From positions 6,262,001 through 6,326,000 of the forward strand of contig NZ_CP108938.1 in NCBI RefSeq assembly GCF_036347135.1: 64,000 nucleotides of DNA, read 5' to 3'. Under the pieces are notes generated by a model, which was given only the letters and a program-made list of their open reading frames with translations, ran no database searches and was not told where the DNA came from. This document shows, piece by piece, positions 6,124 through 14,814 of the stretch. How positions within the stretch are numbered: the first letter of the stretch is position 1; the number at the start of each line of letters is the position of its first letter. The stretch is from Streptomyces sp. NBC_00775. Lineage in GTDB: Bacteria > Actinomycetota > Actinomycetes > Streptomycetales > Streptomycetaceae. Made by a program: the position numbers and the translations under genes.

Positions 6124-7203
6124 ATGACCGTGCTCGTTTCCACCCCGACCAAGGCCGACAACTCCATGGCCGCCACCACCGCCATGAGCTCCGCCGGCAC
6201 CACCGGCCGCACCACGCTCACCCGCCCGTCGCACGCCGCCGAAGCGGCCGACGGCGCCCGGATACCGCGGGAGTTCGTCCACCGGGCCGACGACTCCGAC
6301 ATCCTGCTCACGCACTTCCAGGCCTGCGCCGACGGCTCGTACCGGATGGCGGCCCGCTGGCCCCGCGCCCACGCCCTGTTCAGCCCGGTGGCGGGCAGCC
6401 GGGAGAACCCGATGCTGATGGCGGAGACGATCCGTCAGGCGGGCGCCGTCGTCTCGCACATGGCGTACGACGCCCCGACCGATCTGCACTTCCTTCTCTG
6501 GGACCTGCGCTACGAAGTGCCCGAGGACGTCCTCGGGGCCGGTGTGCCGCTCTCGCCGGCGAACGCCGTCGTGCGGTTCGACGACGTGAAGATGCGGGGC
6601 AAGCGGCTGTCGTCCTTCCGCTTCGAGGTGGAGCTCTACCGGGGCGCCGTACGCGTCGGCCACGGCGCCGCCTCCGCGAGCTGCGTGAGCCAGGCGGCAT
6701 ACAGCAGGCTGCGTCCGGCCCGCCCCGAGTTCGCCGACCCGGCCCCGCTGCCCGCGCCCATCTCGCCGGTGCTGGTCGGGCGCACCCGGGCCCAGGACGT
6801 GCTCGTCGCCCCGTCCGGCACCCCGGGCAGCTGGCTGCTGCGGGCCGACCGGAGCCACCCCGTCATCTTCGACAGCCAGAGCGACCACATGCCCGGCCGC
6901 GGCGTCATCGAGGCGATGCGGCAGGCCGCGCAGCTGGCGACGGGGTACGAGCACATCATCGTGCCCTCCATGAACGCGGAGTTCTGCCGCTACGTCGAGC
7001 TCGACCGCCCCTGCCACATCACCGCCGAACGCCGCCGCCCGCTGCCGGACGGCCGCATCCCCACCCGGGTGACCCTCACCCAGGACGACGAGGTGGCGGC
7101 GCGGGGAATGCTGATGGTGCGCCCGGCCGACGCGGACTCCGCCGCGGACTCCGGAACGAACGGGACCTCGGCCCCGGCCGCCTTCGCCGTCGCCGCGCTC
7201 TGA
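6124..7203 (+). CDS. afsA: AfsA-family gamma-butyrolactone synthase
   Basis: A 359-residue protein with two AfsA hot-dog repeats. Enzymes of this family join a beta-ketoacyl chain to dihydroxyacetone phosphate, the first committed step of A-factor-like signals. The residues reported to matter in ScbA appear conserved: Glu101 in MAETIRQAG, and Glu263/Arg266 in GVIEAMRQAA, the latter after DHMPGRG. The ATG at 6124 has a good gaaggggga site; the frame extends upstream without support. The N-terminal 45 residues are Thr/Ala-rich and longer than in ScbA (about 314 residues). It is divergent from the receptor gene. The signal could act on the neighbouring RiPP operon, though no direct link is visible. 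Confidence 0.92.
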   Translation: MTVLVSTPTKADNSMAATTAMSSAGTTGRTTLTRPSHAAEAADGARIPREFVHRADDSDILLTHFQACADGSYRMAARWPRAHALFSPVAGSRENPMLMAETIRQAGAVVSHMAYDAPTDLHFLLWDLRYEVPEDVLGAGVPLSPANAVVRFDDVKMRGKRLSSFRFEVELYRGAVRVGHGAASASCVSQAAYSRLRPARPEFADPAPLPAPISPVLVGRTRAQDVLVAPSGTPGSWLLRADRSHPVIFDSQSDHMPGRGVIEAMRQAAQLATGYEHIIVPSMNAEFCRYVELDRPCHITAERRRPLPDGRIPTRVTLTQDDEVAARGMLMVRPADADSAADSGTNGTSAPAAFAVAAL

Positions 7204-7312
7204 CCGGCCGTCACACCGGTCGCGTCCTGATCCGGCGGTACGGGGTTCACCGGCCCGGCGGCACCGCGCACCCCGGCCGGTGAGGGCGGCGAACCCGGCA
7301 CCACGCGCCCTG

Positions 7313-7340
7313 GGCCGGCAGCCGCACCCGGCTGCCGGCC
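7313..7340. terminator. Convergent terminator after the AfsA-type gene
   Basis: A perfect 12-bp stem (GGCCGGCAGCCG at 7313-7324 with its complement at 7329-7340) encloses a 4-base loop between two convergent genes. Confidence 0.6.
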
Positions 7341-7386
7341 GGGGCGGTCCGTGGCCGCTCTGGGCGGAAGGGTGCCGCGGTTCGGC

Positions 7387-9096
7387 TCAGTTGAGGGGTA
7401 CGCGCCGGAAGCGGCCCGCCACCCGCAGATCCGCCTCGATCCGCCCCGCCGTGGCATGCAGTTCCGGCAGTACGTCGCGCACACACTCCTCGGCGGTGCG
7501 GCGGCTGCTGTGCATGGCGACGTTCACCGCGGCCACGACCCGCCCGCCGCGCTCGCGCACCGGCATGGCGATGGACCGCAGCCCCTCCTCCAACTCCTCG
7601 TCGACCAGGGCGTATCCGGCTTCCCGTACGTGGTCCAGTTCGGCTCTGAACTTCTCCGGGTCGGTGAGGGTGTGCGGGGTCAGCGGGAGCAGTTCGGGAA
7701 GCCGGGGCTCCGGCAGGTCGGCCAGCATCACGCGGCCCAGTGCGGTCGCGTACGCGGGCAGCCGGGTGCCGACGGTGACGTTGACGCTCATGACGCGGGT
7801 GGTGGCGACGCGGCCGGTGTACTGGATCTCGTCGCCTGCCAGGACCGCGAGCGACACCGAGTCGTGCAGCCGCTGGGAGAGTTCGGTGAGGTGCGGGGCC
7901 GCGATCCCGGCGAGCGTGGTCCGCGACAGCGGCGGGAAGCCGAGGCCCAGGACGCGCGGCGTGAGCCGGAAGACGCGGTCGTGCGTGGTGACGTATCCGA
8001 GGTGTTCCAGGGTGATCAGGGCACGCCGGGCGGTCGCGCGGGCGAGCCCCGTGGCCTGGGCGACCTCCGTGAGGGTCAGCTCGGCGCGGCCCTCGCCGAA
8101 GGCGGTGATCACGGTCAGCCCACGGGCCAGCGACTCGACGAACTCCCGGCCCAGTTCCTGCTTGGAGGCGCCGGTCCAGGTCGCGAGCCCGCCCGCGGGA
8201 CCCGGTGCGGCGGGCGGCGCCTCCCGCAGCTCCCGCTCCATCGCCGCCACGGCCGACCGCAGCCGTGGCAGCAGCGTGTCCCGCAGGTCGGACGCGGTGT
8301 GCCGGCTGGTGTGGCTCACCACGCTCACCACACACGCGATCCGTCCCGCCTCCCGCACGGGCAGGGCGATCGCGACCAGGCCCGGCTCGATCAGCTGGTC
8401 GTCCAGCGCCCACCCGGCCTCCAGGACCTCGGCCGTACGCTGCTCGAAGTCGTCGCCGACAGTGGGGAGTCGGGTGGGCGGGGACACGGGGGCCGGTGCG
8501 GAGCCCGGTTCCCTCTCGTCGCGCCGGGAATCGTCGACGAAGGGCCGGCTGCGGGCCGGTACGGCGGGAAACCCGCGGTCCTCCGGATCGGCCGCCCGGC
8601 GCTCGCGCCAGCGTGTCCACTCCTCCTCGCCCCACTCGGTGGCGAACAGGAAGCCGGGCGCGGTGCGTTCGGCGGGCAGCAGGTCGCCGATGCGGAAGCT
8701 CAGGGACATGGCGCGGCGGCGGGTCGCCTGGTGGATGAAACGGATGCCGTCCCGGTCGCCGACGGCCAGGGACACCGACTCGTCCAGTTCGTCGGCGAGC
8801 GCGTCGGCGTGCGCGTCCAGGAGACGGGGGACCCGCAGGGCGGCGAGGTAGGCGTTGCCGAGTTCCATCAGACGGGGGGCCAGTACGGCGTCCCGGCCGT
8901 CGAGGCGTACGTATCCCATGCGCGCGAGGGTCGCCATGATCCGGTCGACGGTGGAACGCGCGAGCCCGGTGGCCCGTTCGAGACCGCTCAGGCTGGACAC
9001 CCCGTCGGCCTCGGTCAGCCGCCGCAGCACGGCGATACCGCGGATGAGGGGGGTGACGGCCTCGGCGGGCACCGTGGGCACGACGTTCGATGGCAT
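7387..9096 (-). CDS. Tandem IclR-family regulator (two complete modules)
   Basis: A 569-residue protein built from two IclR units in a row. Unit one (about residues 10-260) starts with a winged helix (LIRGIAVLRRLTEADG ... LARSTVDRIMATLARMGYV) and a ligand domain; unit two (about 310-565) repeats this (TLTEVAQATGLARATARRALITLEHLGYV) and resembles PcaR/PobR-type regulators. A linker rich in Pro, Arg and Asp around residues 165-190 interrupts unit one's ligand domain. IclR proteins sense small aromatic or central-metabolism acids and act as dimers; here one chain could mimic a dimer. ATG at 9096 has GGAG five bases upstream. Targets are unknown; no catabolic gene adjoins it. Confidence 0.88.
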   Translation of the reverse strand: MPSNVVPTVPAEAVTPLIRGIAVLRRLTEADGVSSLSGLERATGLARSTVDRIMATLARMGYVRLDGRDAVLAPRLMELGNAYLAALRVPRLLDAHADALADELDESVSLAVGDRDGIRFIHQATRRRAMSLSFRIGDLLPAERTAPGFLFATEWGEEEWTRWRERRAADPEDRGFPAVPARSRPFVDDSRRDEREPGSAPAPVSPPTRLPTVGDDFEQRTAEVLEAGWALDDQLIEPGLVAIALPVREAGRIACVVSVVSHTSRHTASDLRDTLLPRLRSAVAAMERELREAPPAAPGPAGGLATWTGASKQELGREFVESLARGLTVITAFGEGRAELTLTEVAQATGLARATARRALITLEHLGYVTTHDRVFRLTPRVLGLGFPPLSRTTLAGIAAPHLTELSQRLHDSVSLAVLAGDEIQYTGRVATTRVMSVNVTVGTRLPAYATALGRVMLADLPEPRLPELLPLTPHTLTDPEKFRAELDHVREAGYALVDEELEEGLRSIAMPVRERGGRVVAAVNVAMHSSRRTAEECVRDVLPELHATAGRIEADLRVAGRFRRVPLN

Positions 9097-9179
9097 GGGC
9101 TCTCCGTTGCGGCTCACAGGAGAGACACCGTAATGCTTACCGGGGCACTCCAGCAGGTCAGCGACAGACCCGCGGCGTC

Positions 9180-10463
9180 TCAGCGGCGCGTCACGTACAC
9201 CCGGTAGTTCCCGGCGAGGTCCGCCCCGGCGACCTGCACCGTGACGCCCGTCTTGGGATCCTTGAAGGACTCGCCGGCCGCGAAGGGCGCGTCGGAGAGT
9301 TCCGCGTGCACATTGGGGGAGCGGGTGCAGCCGCCGCTGTCGCGCTTGGAGTCGTACACGGTGATGGGCCCGTTCCCGGTGTCCACGCCCGCGTCGACCT
9401 TGTAGATGAGGATGCCGGGGCGGCAGACCGCGGAGTCGTTGCCCCCGTGGGTGCGCAGTTCGAGGGCGTACCCGGCCTTGGGGCTGGTGGGCACGAAGAC
9501 GAGCTTGTTGCCGCCGCGCCGGGCCAGCGGGGTGAGCGTGTACTCCTTGGTACCGGGCGCCGCCGCGCAGCTGACCTGCGAGTCGTCGAGCCAGCCGAGC
9601 TTCCACTTGTGCCAGCCGAGCAGATCGTTGTCGGCCCCCCAGTCCTCGCTCATGATGTCCCAGTGGCCGACCGCGCCCCCGCCGTCCTGGGTATAGAGGT
9701 CGGGCAGGCCGAAGGTGTGGCCGTTCTCGTGCGGGAGCACCCGGTAGCCGGTGTCGGAGTAGGAGCCGGAGCCGTCGTCCTGGCGGCTGTAGACGAAGGA
9801 CGCGTTGGCGACCGGGACACCGTCGGCGACCGGCGCCTCCGTGTTGCCGGCGAAGGTCACGGACAGCACGGTGTCCAGCGCGGAGGGCCCGGCGTTCGGC
9901 GTCACCAGGACGTTCAGGATGTCGTACGAGCGGAAATCGACGTTCGGGTCGGCCGCGGTCACGATGTCCTGGACCAGATCGCGGTACCCGGGGTCGAAGG
10001 GCGCGCCGCGCTCTATGCCGTACGCCTTGAAGGGCTTGGGCATCCGCAGCCAGTGCCGGATGGGGGTCTCGGGGCGGTAGTCGAGACGGCCGTACGAGGC
10101 GGTGCGGAACCATCGCTGGGTCTGCGGGAAGAACTCGCTGTAGCGGTCGAGCGCGCTGCCCTTCCCTGGCGAGTCGGGGAAGTCGACCATCAGGGTGAGG
10201 GCCCGGACGGTGCCGGTGGAATGGGCGTAGCCGGACGAGGTCGGGACGCCTTCCCCCATCTGTACGCCCAGCGGTCCGGTGATCATGCAGGGGCCGAGCG
10301 CCGTGGAGCGGGCCAGCGCGATGGAACCCGCCGCCGTGGAGCCCGCCGTGAGGTGCCCCGTACCGGCGGAGGTACTGACCGCCAGCGTCAGAAGGGTCAC
10401 CGCGGCGAGCGCGGCCACGCGGCGCGTGCCTATCCGGCGGCGGAGGCGTCGCTCAGGCGGCAT
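9180..10463 (-). CDS. Secreted M6-family metalloprotease (immune inhibitor A-like)
   Basis: A 427-residue protein with an Arg-rich N-terminus and hydrophobic stretch (RRVAALAAVTLLTLAVSTSAG) that reads as a Sec signal peptide. The catalytic zinc motif HENGHTFGLPD (His245, Glu246, His249, Asp255) fits HExxHxxGxxD of the M6 peptidases. A following beta-rich region with an SPNVH/ELSDAPF segment matches the family's C-terminal part. I chose ATG at 10463 because the signal peptide then begins properly; a longer frame starts at 10520. It probably degrades extracellular protein; a role in maturing the nearby repeat peptide is conceivable but unsupported. Confidence 0.88.
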   Translation of the reverse strand: MPPERRLRRRIGTRRVAALAAVTLLTLAVSTSAGTGHLTAGSTAAGSIALARSTALGPCMITGPLGVQMGEGVPTSSGYAHSTGTVRALTLMVDFPDSPGKGSALDRYSEFFPQTQRWFRTASYGRLDYRPETPIRHWLRMPKPFKAYGIERGAPFDPGYRDLVQDIVTAADPNVDFRSYDILNVLVTPNAGPSALDTVLSVTFAGNTEAPVADGVPVANASFVYSRQDDGSGSYSDTGYRVLPHENGHTFGLPDLYTQDGGGAVGHWDIMSEDWGADNDLLGWHKWKLGWLDDSQVSCAAAPGTKEYTLTPLARRGGNKLVFVPTSPKAGYALELRTHGGNDSAVCRPGILIYKVDAGVDTGNGPITVYDSKRDSGGCTRSPNVHAELSDAPFAAGESFKDPKTGVTVQVAGADLAGNYRVYVTRR

Positions 10464-10785
10464 GCGGGGACCCTTCGCTCCACGGCAGCCGCCGGTCTCC
10501 GGCTGCACCCTTGCGATCACCCTGTGTCGACGGCGCGGCGGGCGCGCGCTGGAGGAGCCCGATCGTGGGTTTCTCGCCCGGGGGCCGCTGAAGCGTCCGG
10601 ATGGGTATGTGGAGCGGGCGCGGAGCGGGTGCGGAGCGTGTGCCGAGCGGATGTGGCGCAGGTCACATGGAATCTTGTCGGGGTCGGGAAATAACCGGGG
10701 ATCGTTTCCCCGTTTAGCCCTGTGTCAGAGCGAAACGGGGAGCGAATCCCCGGATCGCGATCCCCCTCTCTTCGAGGAGTCCACC
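10464..10785. promoter_or_regulatory. Divergent regulatory region with paired operators
   Basis: Two copies of GGGGA-N5-TCCCC (10697-10711 and 10737-10751) lie 40 bases apart, close to four helical turns, and together form a large inverted repeat (10695-10715 against 10732-10753). A 12-base perfect palindrome GGATCGCGATCC follows (10752-10763). They sit directly before the TetR start at 10786, as expected of autoregulatory operators. The rest of the gap toward the protease gene shows nothing clear. Confidence 0.6.
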
Positions 10786-11430
10786 GTGGAGACCGCCACC
10801 CCCGTGCAGCGCCGAGTGGTCCGGCCGCGCGCCGATGCCCTGCGCAACAGGGAGCGGATCGTCGCCGCGGCCCGCGAGATGTTCGTCGAGTTCGGCCCCG
10901 AGGTGCCGTTCGACGAGATCGCCCGCCGGGCCGGGGTCGGCAACGCCACGGTGTACCGCAACTTCGCCGACCGCGACGCCCTGGCACGGGAGGTCGTCTG
11001 CTCGGTGATGGACCGCACCTCGGAGTGGGTCGAGGCGGCCCTCGTCGAGGGCGGCGACGCCTTCGAGGCGCTGAGCGGCTTCGTGCACTTCGCCGCCGAC
11101 GAGCGGATCGGCGCCCTGTGCCCGATGCTCTCCGCGTCCTTCGACCAGAACCACCCGGATCTCGTCGCCGCGCGCGACCGGATCACCGTCCTGATCGAGC
11201 AGTTGATGGACCGCGCCCGCGAGGCCGGACAGCTGCGCCCCGACGTCGAGTTCGGCGACCTGATGATCGCGGTCAGCCAGCTCACCAGGCCGCTGCCCGG
11301 CACCGCGTGCCAGGGCATCGACCGCTTCGTACACCGTCATCTGCAGCTGTTCCTGGACGGTATGCGGGCCCCGGCCCGCTCCGAACTGCCCGGAGTGGCC
11401 GCCACCGTGGAGGACCTGCGGCGCGCGTGA
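10786..11430 (+). CDS. TetR-family repressor of the adjacent efflux pump
   Basis: A 214-residue TetR protein: the helix-turn-helix VPFDEIARRAGVGNATVYRNFADRDALAREV lies at about residues 40-70, followed by a helical ligand domain with GALCPMLSASFDQNHPDL. GTG at 10786 follows GAGGAG; upstream codons run through the operator region and are rejected. The next gene in the same direction, 143 bases on, is a DHA2 exporter, so the usual reading is ligand-relieved repression of that pump and of itself. This pair corresponds, from memory, to SCO3207-SCO3206 of S. coelicolor. Confidence 0.88.
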   Translation: METATPVQRRVVRPRADALRNRERIVAAAREMFVEFGPEVPFDEIARRAGVGNATVYRNFADRDALAREVVCSVMDRTSEWVEAALVEGGDAFEALSGFVHFAADERIGALCPMLSASFDQNHPDLVAARDRITVLIEQLMDRAREAGQLRPDVEFGDLMIAVSQLTRPLPGTACQGIDRFVHRHLQLFLDGMRAPARSELPGVAATVEDLRRA

Positions 11431-11573
11431 CCGACCACGCCGTCCACCTGACCGATTAGTTCAGCGCGCAGCACCAGTCAGAACGCGCACAACGCTTCCG
11501 GCCGTCACCGGAGACGAGCCGTCCCTATCCCTCACCATTTTTTTCGCTACGAAGTCCCGGAGTGGGTATCCCC

Positions 11574-13118
11574 ATGTCTGAAACAGGAACCTCAAAGGCC
11601 GTGCAGGCCATACCCGACGCACACGCCAACCGCTGGAAAGCGCTCGCCTTCATCGCGCTCGCCCAGCTGATGGTCGTCCTCGACGCGACCATCGTGAACA
11701 TCGCCCTCCCGTCCGCCCAGACCGACCTGGGCATCTCCGACGGCAACCGGCAGTGGGTCGTCACGGCCTACGCCCTCGCCTTCGGCGGACTCCTCCTCTT
11801 CGGCGGCCGCATAGCCGACCTGTGGGGCCGCAAGCGCGCCTTCGTCGTCGGCCTCACCGGCTTCGCCGCGGCCTCCGCGCTCGGCGGTCTCGCCACCTCC
11901 GGCGCCATGATGTTCGGCGCCCGTGCCCTCCAGGGCGCGTTCGGCGCCCTGCTCGCGCCCGCCGCGCTCTCCCTGCTCGCCGTGATGTTCACGGACGCCA
12001 AGGAGCGCGCCAAGGCCTTCGGCATCTACGGCGCGATCGCCGGTGGCGGCGGCGCCGTCGGCTTCATCCTCGGCGGTGTGCTGACCGAGTACCTGGACTG
12101 GCGCTGGACGTTCTTCGTGAACATCCCGTTCGCGATCATCGCCGCGCTCGGCGCGTACTTCGTCATCCGTGAGCCGGAGGGCGGCCGCAACCGCAACCCG
12201 CTCGACATCCCGGGCGTGCTCCTGTCCACCCTCGGCCTGGTCTCGCTCGTCTACGGCTTCACCCGCGCCGAGTCCAACGGCTGGGGCGACTCCTCGACCG
12301 TCGCGCTGTTCATCGCGTCCGCGGTCCTGCTGATCTCGTTCGTGGTCGTCGAGGCCAGGGTCAAGGCCCCGCTGCTGCCGCTGCGTGTGATCACCGACCG
12401 CAACCGCGGCGGGATCTACCTCTCGCTCGGCATCGCCATCATCGCGATGTTCGGCACGTTCCTGTTCCTGACCTACTACCTGCAGGTCGTGAAGGGCTTC
12501 TCGCCGATCAAGACCGGCTTCGCCTTCATGCCGATGATCGTCGGCATGATGGTCGGCTCGACCCAGATCGGCACCCGCCTGATGACCCGCCTGCCGGCCC
12601 GTCTGCTGATGGGCCCCGGCTTCCTGGTCGCCGCGGTCGGGATGCTGCTGATGACCCAGCTGGAGATCGGCTCGTCGTACGCCTCGATCATCCTGCCGGC
12701 GATGCTGCTGCTCGGTCTCGGCATGGGTACGGCGTTCATGCCGGCCATGTCCCTGGCCACCCTGGGCGTCGAGCCCCGCGACGCGGGTGTCGCCTCCGCG
12801 ATGGTCAACACCTCGCAGCAGGTGGGCGGCGCGATCGGCACGGCCCTGCTGAACACGATCGCCGCCTCCGCGACGACCGCCTACATCAAGGACCACATCG
12901 CCGACGCCGGTACCTCCAAGACCCAGCAGCAGCTCGTCGCGCTGCAGGGCCAGGTGCACGGCTACACCAACGCCATCTGGTTCGCCGTCGGCATGCTGGT
13001 GGCGGCCGCGGCGATCGTCTCGGTCCTCGTCAACGCCGGCACGCAGGGCTCCGACCCGGTCGCCGCCTCCGGCGAGGGCATCGAGGACGACGTGAAGATC
13101 CCGGTGATCGCCCACTGA
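11574..13118 (+). CDS. DHA2-family multidrug exporter (EmrB/QacA type)
   Basis: A 514-residue, 14-helix major facilitator. Landmarks: LDATIVNIALPSAQTDLGIS near residue 38 (motif D1), GGRIADLWGRKRAF (motif A), GGGGAVGFILGGVLTEYLDWRW (motif C, the antiporter motif), and GVASAMVNTSQQVGGAIGTAL late in the protein. It would expel hydrophobic drugs in exchange for protons. ATG at 11574 (MSETGTSK) is chosen over GTG at 11562; a GGAG lies 11 bases before it. It follows its probable TetR repressor and ends in a bidirectional terminator. Confidence 0.92.
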   Translation: MSETGTSKAVQAIPDAHANRWKALAFIALAQLMVVLDATIVNIALPSAQTDLGISDGNRQWVVTAYALAFGGLLLFGGRIADLWGRKRAFVVGLTGFAAASALGGLATSGAMMFGARALQGAFGALLAPAALSLLAVMFTDAKERAKAFGIYGAIAGGGGAVGFILGGVLTEYLDWRWTFFVNIPFAIIAALGAYFVIREPEGGRNRNPLDIPGVLLSTLGLVSLVYGFTRAESNGWGDSSTVALFIASAVLLISFVVVEARVKAPLLPLRVITDRNRGGIYLSLGIAIIAMFGTFLFLTYYLQVVKGFSPIKTGFAFMPMIVGMMVGSTQIGTRLMTRLPARLLMGPGFLVAAVGMLLMTQLEIGSSYASIILPAMLLLGLGMGTAFMPAMSLATLGVEPRDAGVASAMVNTSQQVGGAIGTALLNTIAASATTAYIKDHIADAGTSKTQQQLVALQGQVHGYTNAIWFAVGMLVAAAAIVSVLVNAGTQGSDPVAASGEGIEDDVKIPVIAH

Positions 13119-13193
13119 TCACCCGCACCACGGGTACTCCGGATACTTCGCGTACGGACGCGGGGTGGGGACGCCTCGTTCGTACGATTCCCA

Positions 13194-13236
13194 GGGTTCG
13201 CCCCGGCTCCGAGTTCGACGGAGCCGGGGCGAACCC
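13194..13236. terminator. Strong bidirectional terminator
   Basis: An 18-bp perfect stem (arms 13194-13211 and 13219-13236, starting GGGTTCGCCCCGG) with loop agttcga lies between the convergent exporter and MarR genes. Confidence 0.8.
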
Positions 13237-13298
13237 GCGCCCCGTACGGGGCGCGGGGCTGTGACATCTGCGGCTCCGCCGCGGGGCGCGACCAGCTT
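13234..13298. repeat. Dispersed Streptomyces-type intergenic repeat
   Basis: A palindrome CGCGCCCCGTACGGGGCGCG (13236-13255) is followed by ggggctgtgacatctgcggc and ccgcggggcgcgaccagc. From memory, such gggcgcggg...gcgcgaccagc elements recur between genes across Streptomyces chromosomes; a related copy lies near 16826-16864 in this window. Confidence 0.5.
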
Positions 13299-13339
13299 CC
13301 ACCGGCCGGCGGCGGAGGAACCGCCTGTCCGGCGGAGCG

Positions 13340-13843
13340 TCAGCGCAACCAGGGCAGGTCCGCCCCCGCGTCCTTCGGCTGGAGCCCCTCGGCGACGATC
13401 CGCATGGCCTCGCCGAAGGCCTTCTGCTGGTCCGTGGTGAGCCGGTCGAACAGGGCCTGCCGTACGGCGGTCACATGGCCCGGCGCGGTGCGCCGCAGCA
13501 CCTCGTAACCGTCGTCCGTCAGGACCGCGAACTGTCCCCGCTTGTCGGAGGGACAGTCCTCACGCCGCACCCAGCCGTTCTTCTCCAGGCGCGCGATCGC
13601 GTGCGAGAGCCGCGAGCGGGTGATCTTCGCGCTCATGGCCAGCTCGGTCATCCGCAGCCGCCTGCGCGGCGCTTCGGCGAGCTGGACGAGCAGGCCGTAG
13701 TAGATGTGCGGCATGCCCGCGTCACGCTGGAGCTGGCGGTCGAGATGGTCCTCAAGGAGGGTGGTGGCGTGCATGTACGCACGCCAGATGCGCTGTTCCT
13801 CGTCGGTGAGCCAACGCGTCTCTTCAGCGGGTGCCGTGTTCAT
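13340..13843 (-). CDS. MarR-family transcriptional regulator
   Basis: A 167-residue winged-helix protein; RLRMTELAMSAKITRSRLSHAIARLEKNGWVRREDCPSDKRGQFAVLTDDG spans the recognition helix and wing, typical of MarR proteins that sense phenolics or oxidants. ATG at 13843 has GTGGAG four bases upstream; a TTG 39 bases further upstream is less likely. It is divergent from an extradiol-dioxygenase-like gene, and ACTTCAAG repeats between the two genes look like its operator, so it probably controls both. Confidence 0.88.
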   Translation of the reverse strand: MNTAPAEETRWLTDEEQRIWRAYMHATTLLEDHLDRQLQRDAGMPHIYYGLLVQLAEAPRRRLRMTELAMSAKITRSRLSHAIARLEKNGWVRREDCPSDKRGQFAVLTDDGYEVLRRTAPGHVTAVRQALFDRLTTDQQKAFGEAMRIVAEGLQPKDAGADLPWLR

Positions 13844-13866
13844 GTACTCCACTGTACGAGCCCCTT

Positions 13867-13937
13867 CTTGAAAGTTAAACAAACCAGGCGTAAGCTCGGC
13901 GACCGAGAGCTTGAGACTTCAAGCAATAAACTTCAAG
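13867..13937. promoter_or_regulatory. Probable MarR operator repeats
   Basis: ACTTCAAG occurs at 13916-13923 and 13930-13937, CTTGA-GACT-TCAAG forms a palindrome at 13910-13923, and a related cttgaaagt lies at 13867-13875. All lie between the divergent MarR and dioxygenase genes. Confidence 0.5.
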
Positions 13938-13984
13938 TGTCAAGCACCCGCGCCGTACGATTGAACCCTCTGGAGGGAGCCGCC

Positions 13985-14791
13985 ATGTCCGCCGCCACCG
14001 AGGAGCGTCCCGCACTTGGACGCATGCCCGCCCTCTACCTGAGCCATGGTGCCCCGCCGCTCGCCGACGACCCGATCTGGCCCGGCCAGCTCGCCGCCTG
14101 GTCCGCCGACCTGCCGCGCCCCAGGGCGATCCTCATGGTCTCCGCCCACTGGGAAGAGGCCCCGCTCGCCCTCGGCGCGGTCGAGACCGTACCGCTCGTC
14201 TACGACTTCTGGGGCTTCCCCGAGCACTACTACCAGGTGACGTACGCGGCTCCCGGCGCCCCCCAACTCGCCGAGTCCGTACGGAAGCTGCTGCGCGCGC
14301 CCGGTACGCCGGTGCAGGACATCCCGGACCGCGGGCTCGACCACGGCGCGTATGTGCCGCTGGTGGAGATGTTCCCCGAGGCCGACATCCCGGTCCTGCA
14401 GATCTCCATGCCGACCCTCGACCCGGTCCGCCTCTTCGAGATCGGCCGCAAGCTGGCGCCACTGCGCGACGAGGGCGTCCTGATCGTCGGCTCCGGCTTC
14501 TTCACCCACAACCTCGCGGCCCTGCGGCACACCGGCGGGGGAGTCCCGACCTGGTCGAGCGAGTTCGACGACTGGGGTCACCGCGCCCTGGACGCCGGTG
14601 ACGTGGACGCGCTCCTCGACTTCGAGCGCAAGTCCCCGGCCGGCCGTCTCGCCCACCCGCGCACCGAGCACTTCGCCCCCCTCTTCGTGACCATGGGCGC
14701 GGCGGACGCGGCCGGTGAGCTTGACGGGCAGAAGTCGGTGATCGACGGCTTCTGGATGGGGATGGCCAAGCGGTCGGTGCAGTTCGGCTGA
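13985..14791 (+). CDS. Class III extradiol ring-cleavage dioxygenase-like protein (DODA/YgiD family)
   Basis: A 268-residue protein of the LigB-type fold. Conserved metal-site elements are visible: LSHGAPPLADD (His near residue 18), VSAHWEEAPLALG (His near 55), GLDHGAYVPL (His near 118), and FFTHNL (His near 177). Members open catecholic rings such as DOPA, or have related Zn/Fe-dependent redox roles. The ATG follows GGAGG at normal distance; the long upstream open frame runs through the MarR gene and is an artefact. Its divergent MarR regulator suggests induction by aromatic or quinone stress. Confidence 0.85.
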   Translation: MSAATEERPALGRMPALYLSHGAPPLADDPIWPGQLAAWSADLPRPRAILMVSAHWEEAPLALGAVETVPLVYDFWGFPEHYYQVTYAAPGAPQLAESVRKLLRAPGTPVQDIPDRGLDHGAYVPLVEMFPEADIPVLQISMPTLDPVRLFEIGRKLAPLRDEGVLIVGSGFFTHNLAALRHTGGGVPTWSSEFDDWGHRALDAGDVDALLDFERKSPAGRLAHPRTEHFAPLFVTMGAADAAGELDGQKSVIDGFWMGMAKRSVQFG

Positions 14792-14814
14792 CCCGCTCCT
14801 CACCGGGCCGTTCC

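Noticed and set aside
9180..10463. M6 metalloprotease as dedicated protease of the RiPP operon
   Set aside because: It lies 6 kb away past unrelated regulators, has a signal peptide, and nothing ties it to the operon.
11592..13115. Long antisense frame over the DHA2 exporter (also at 18933-20417 and 22802-25096)
   Set aside because: Typical GC-driven antisense frames, rich in Arg, Gly, Asp and His with no domain; sense genes are clear.
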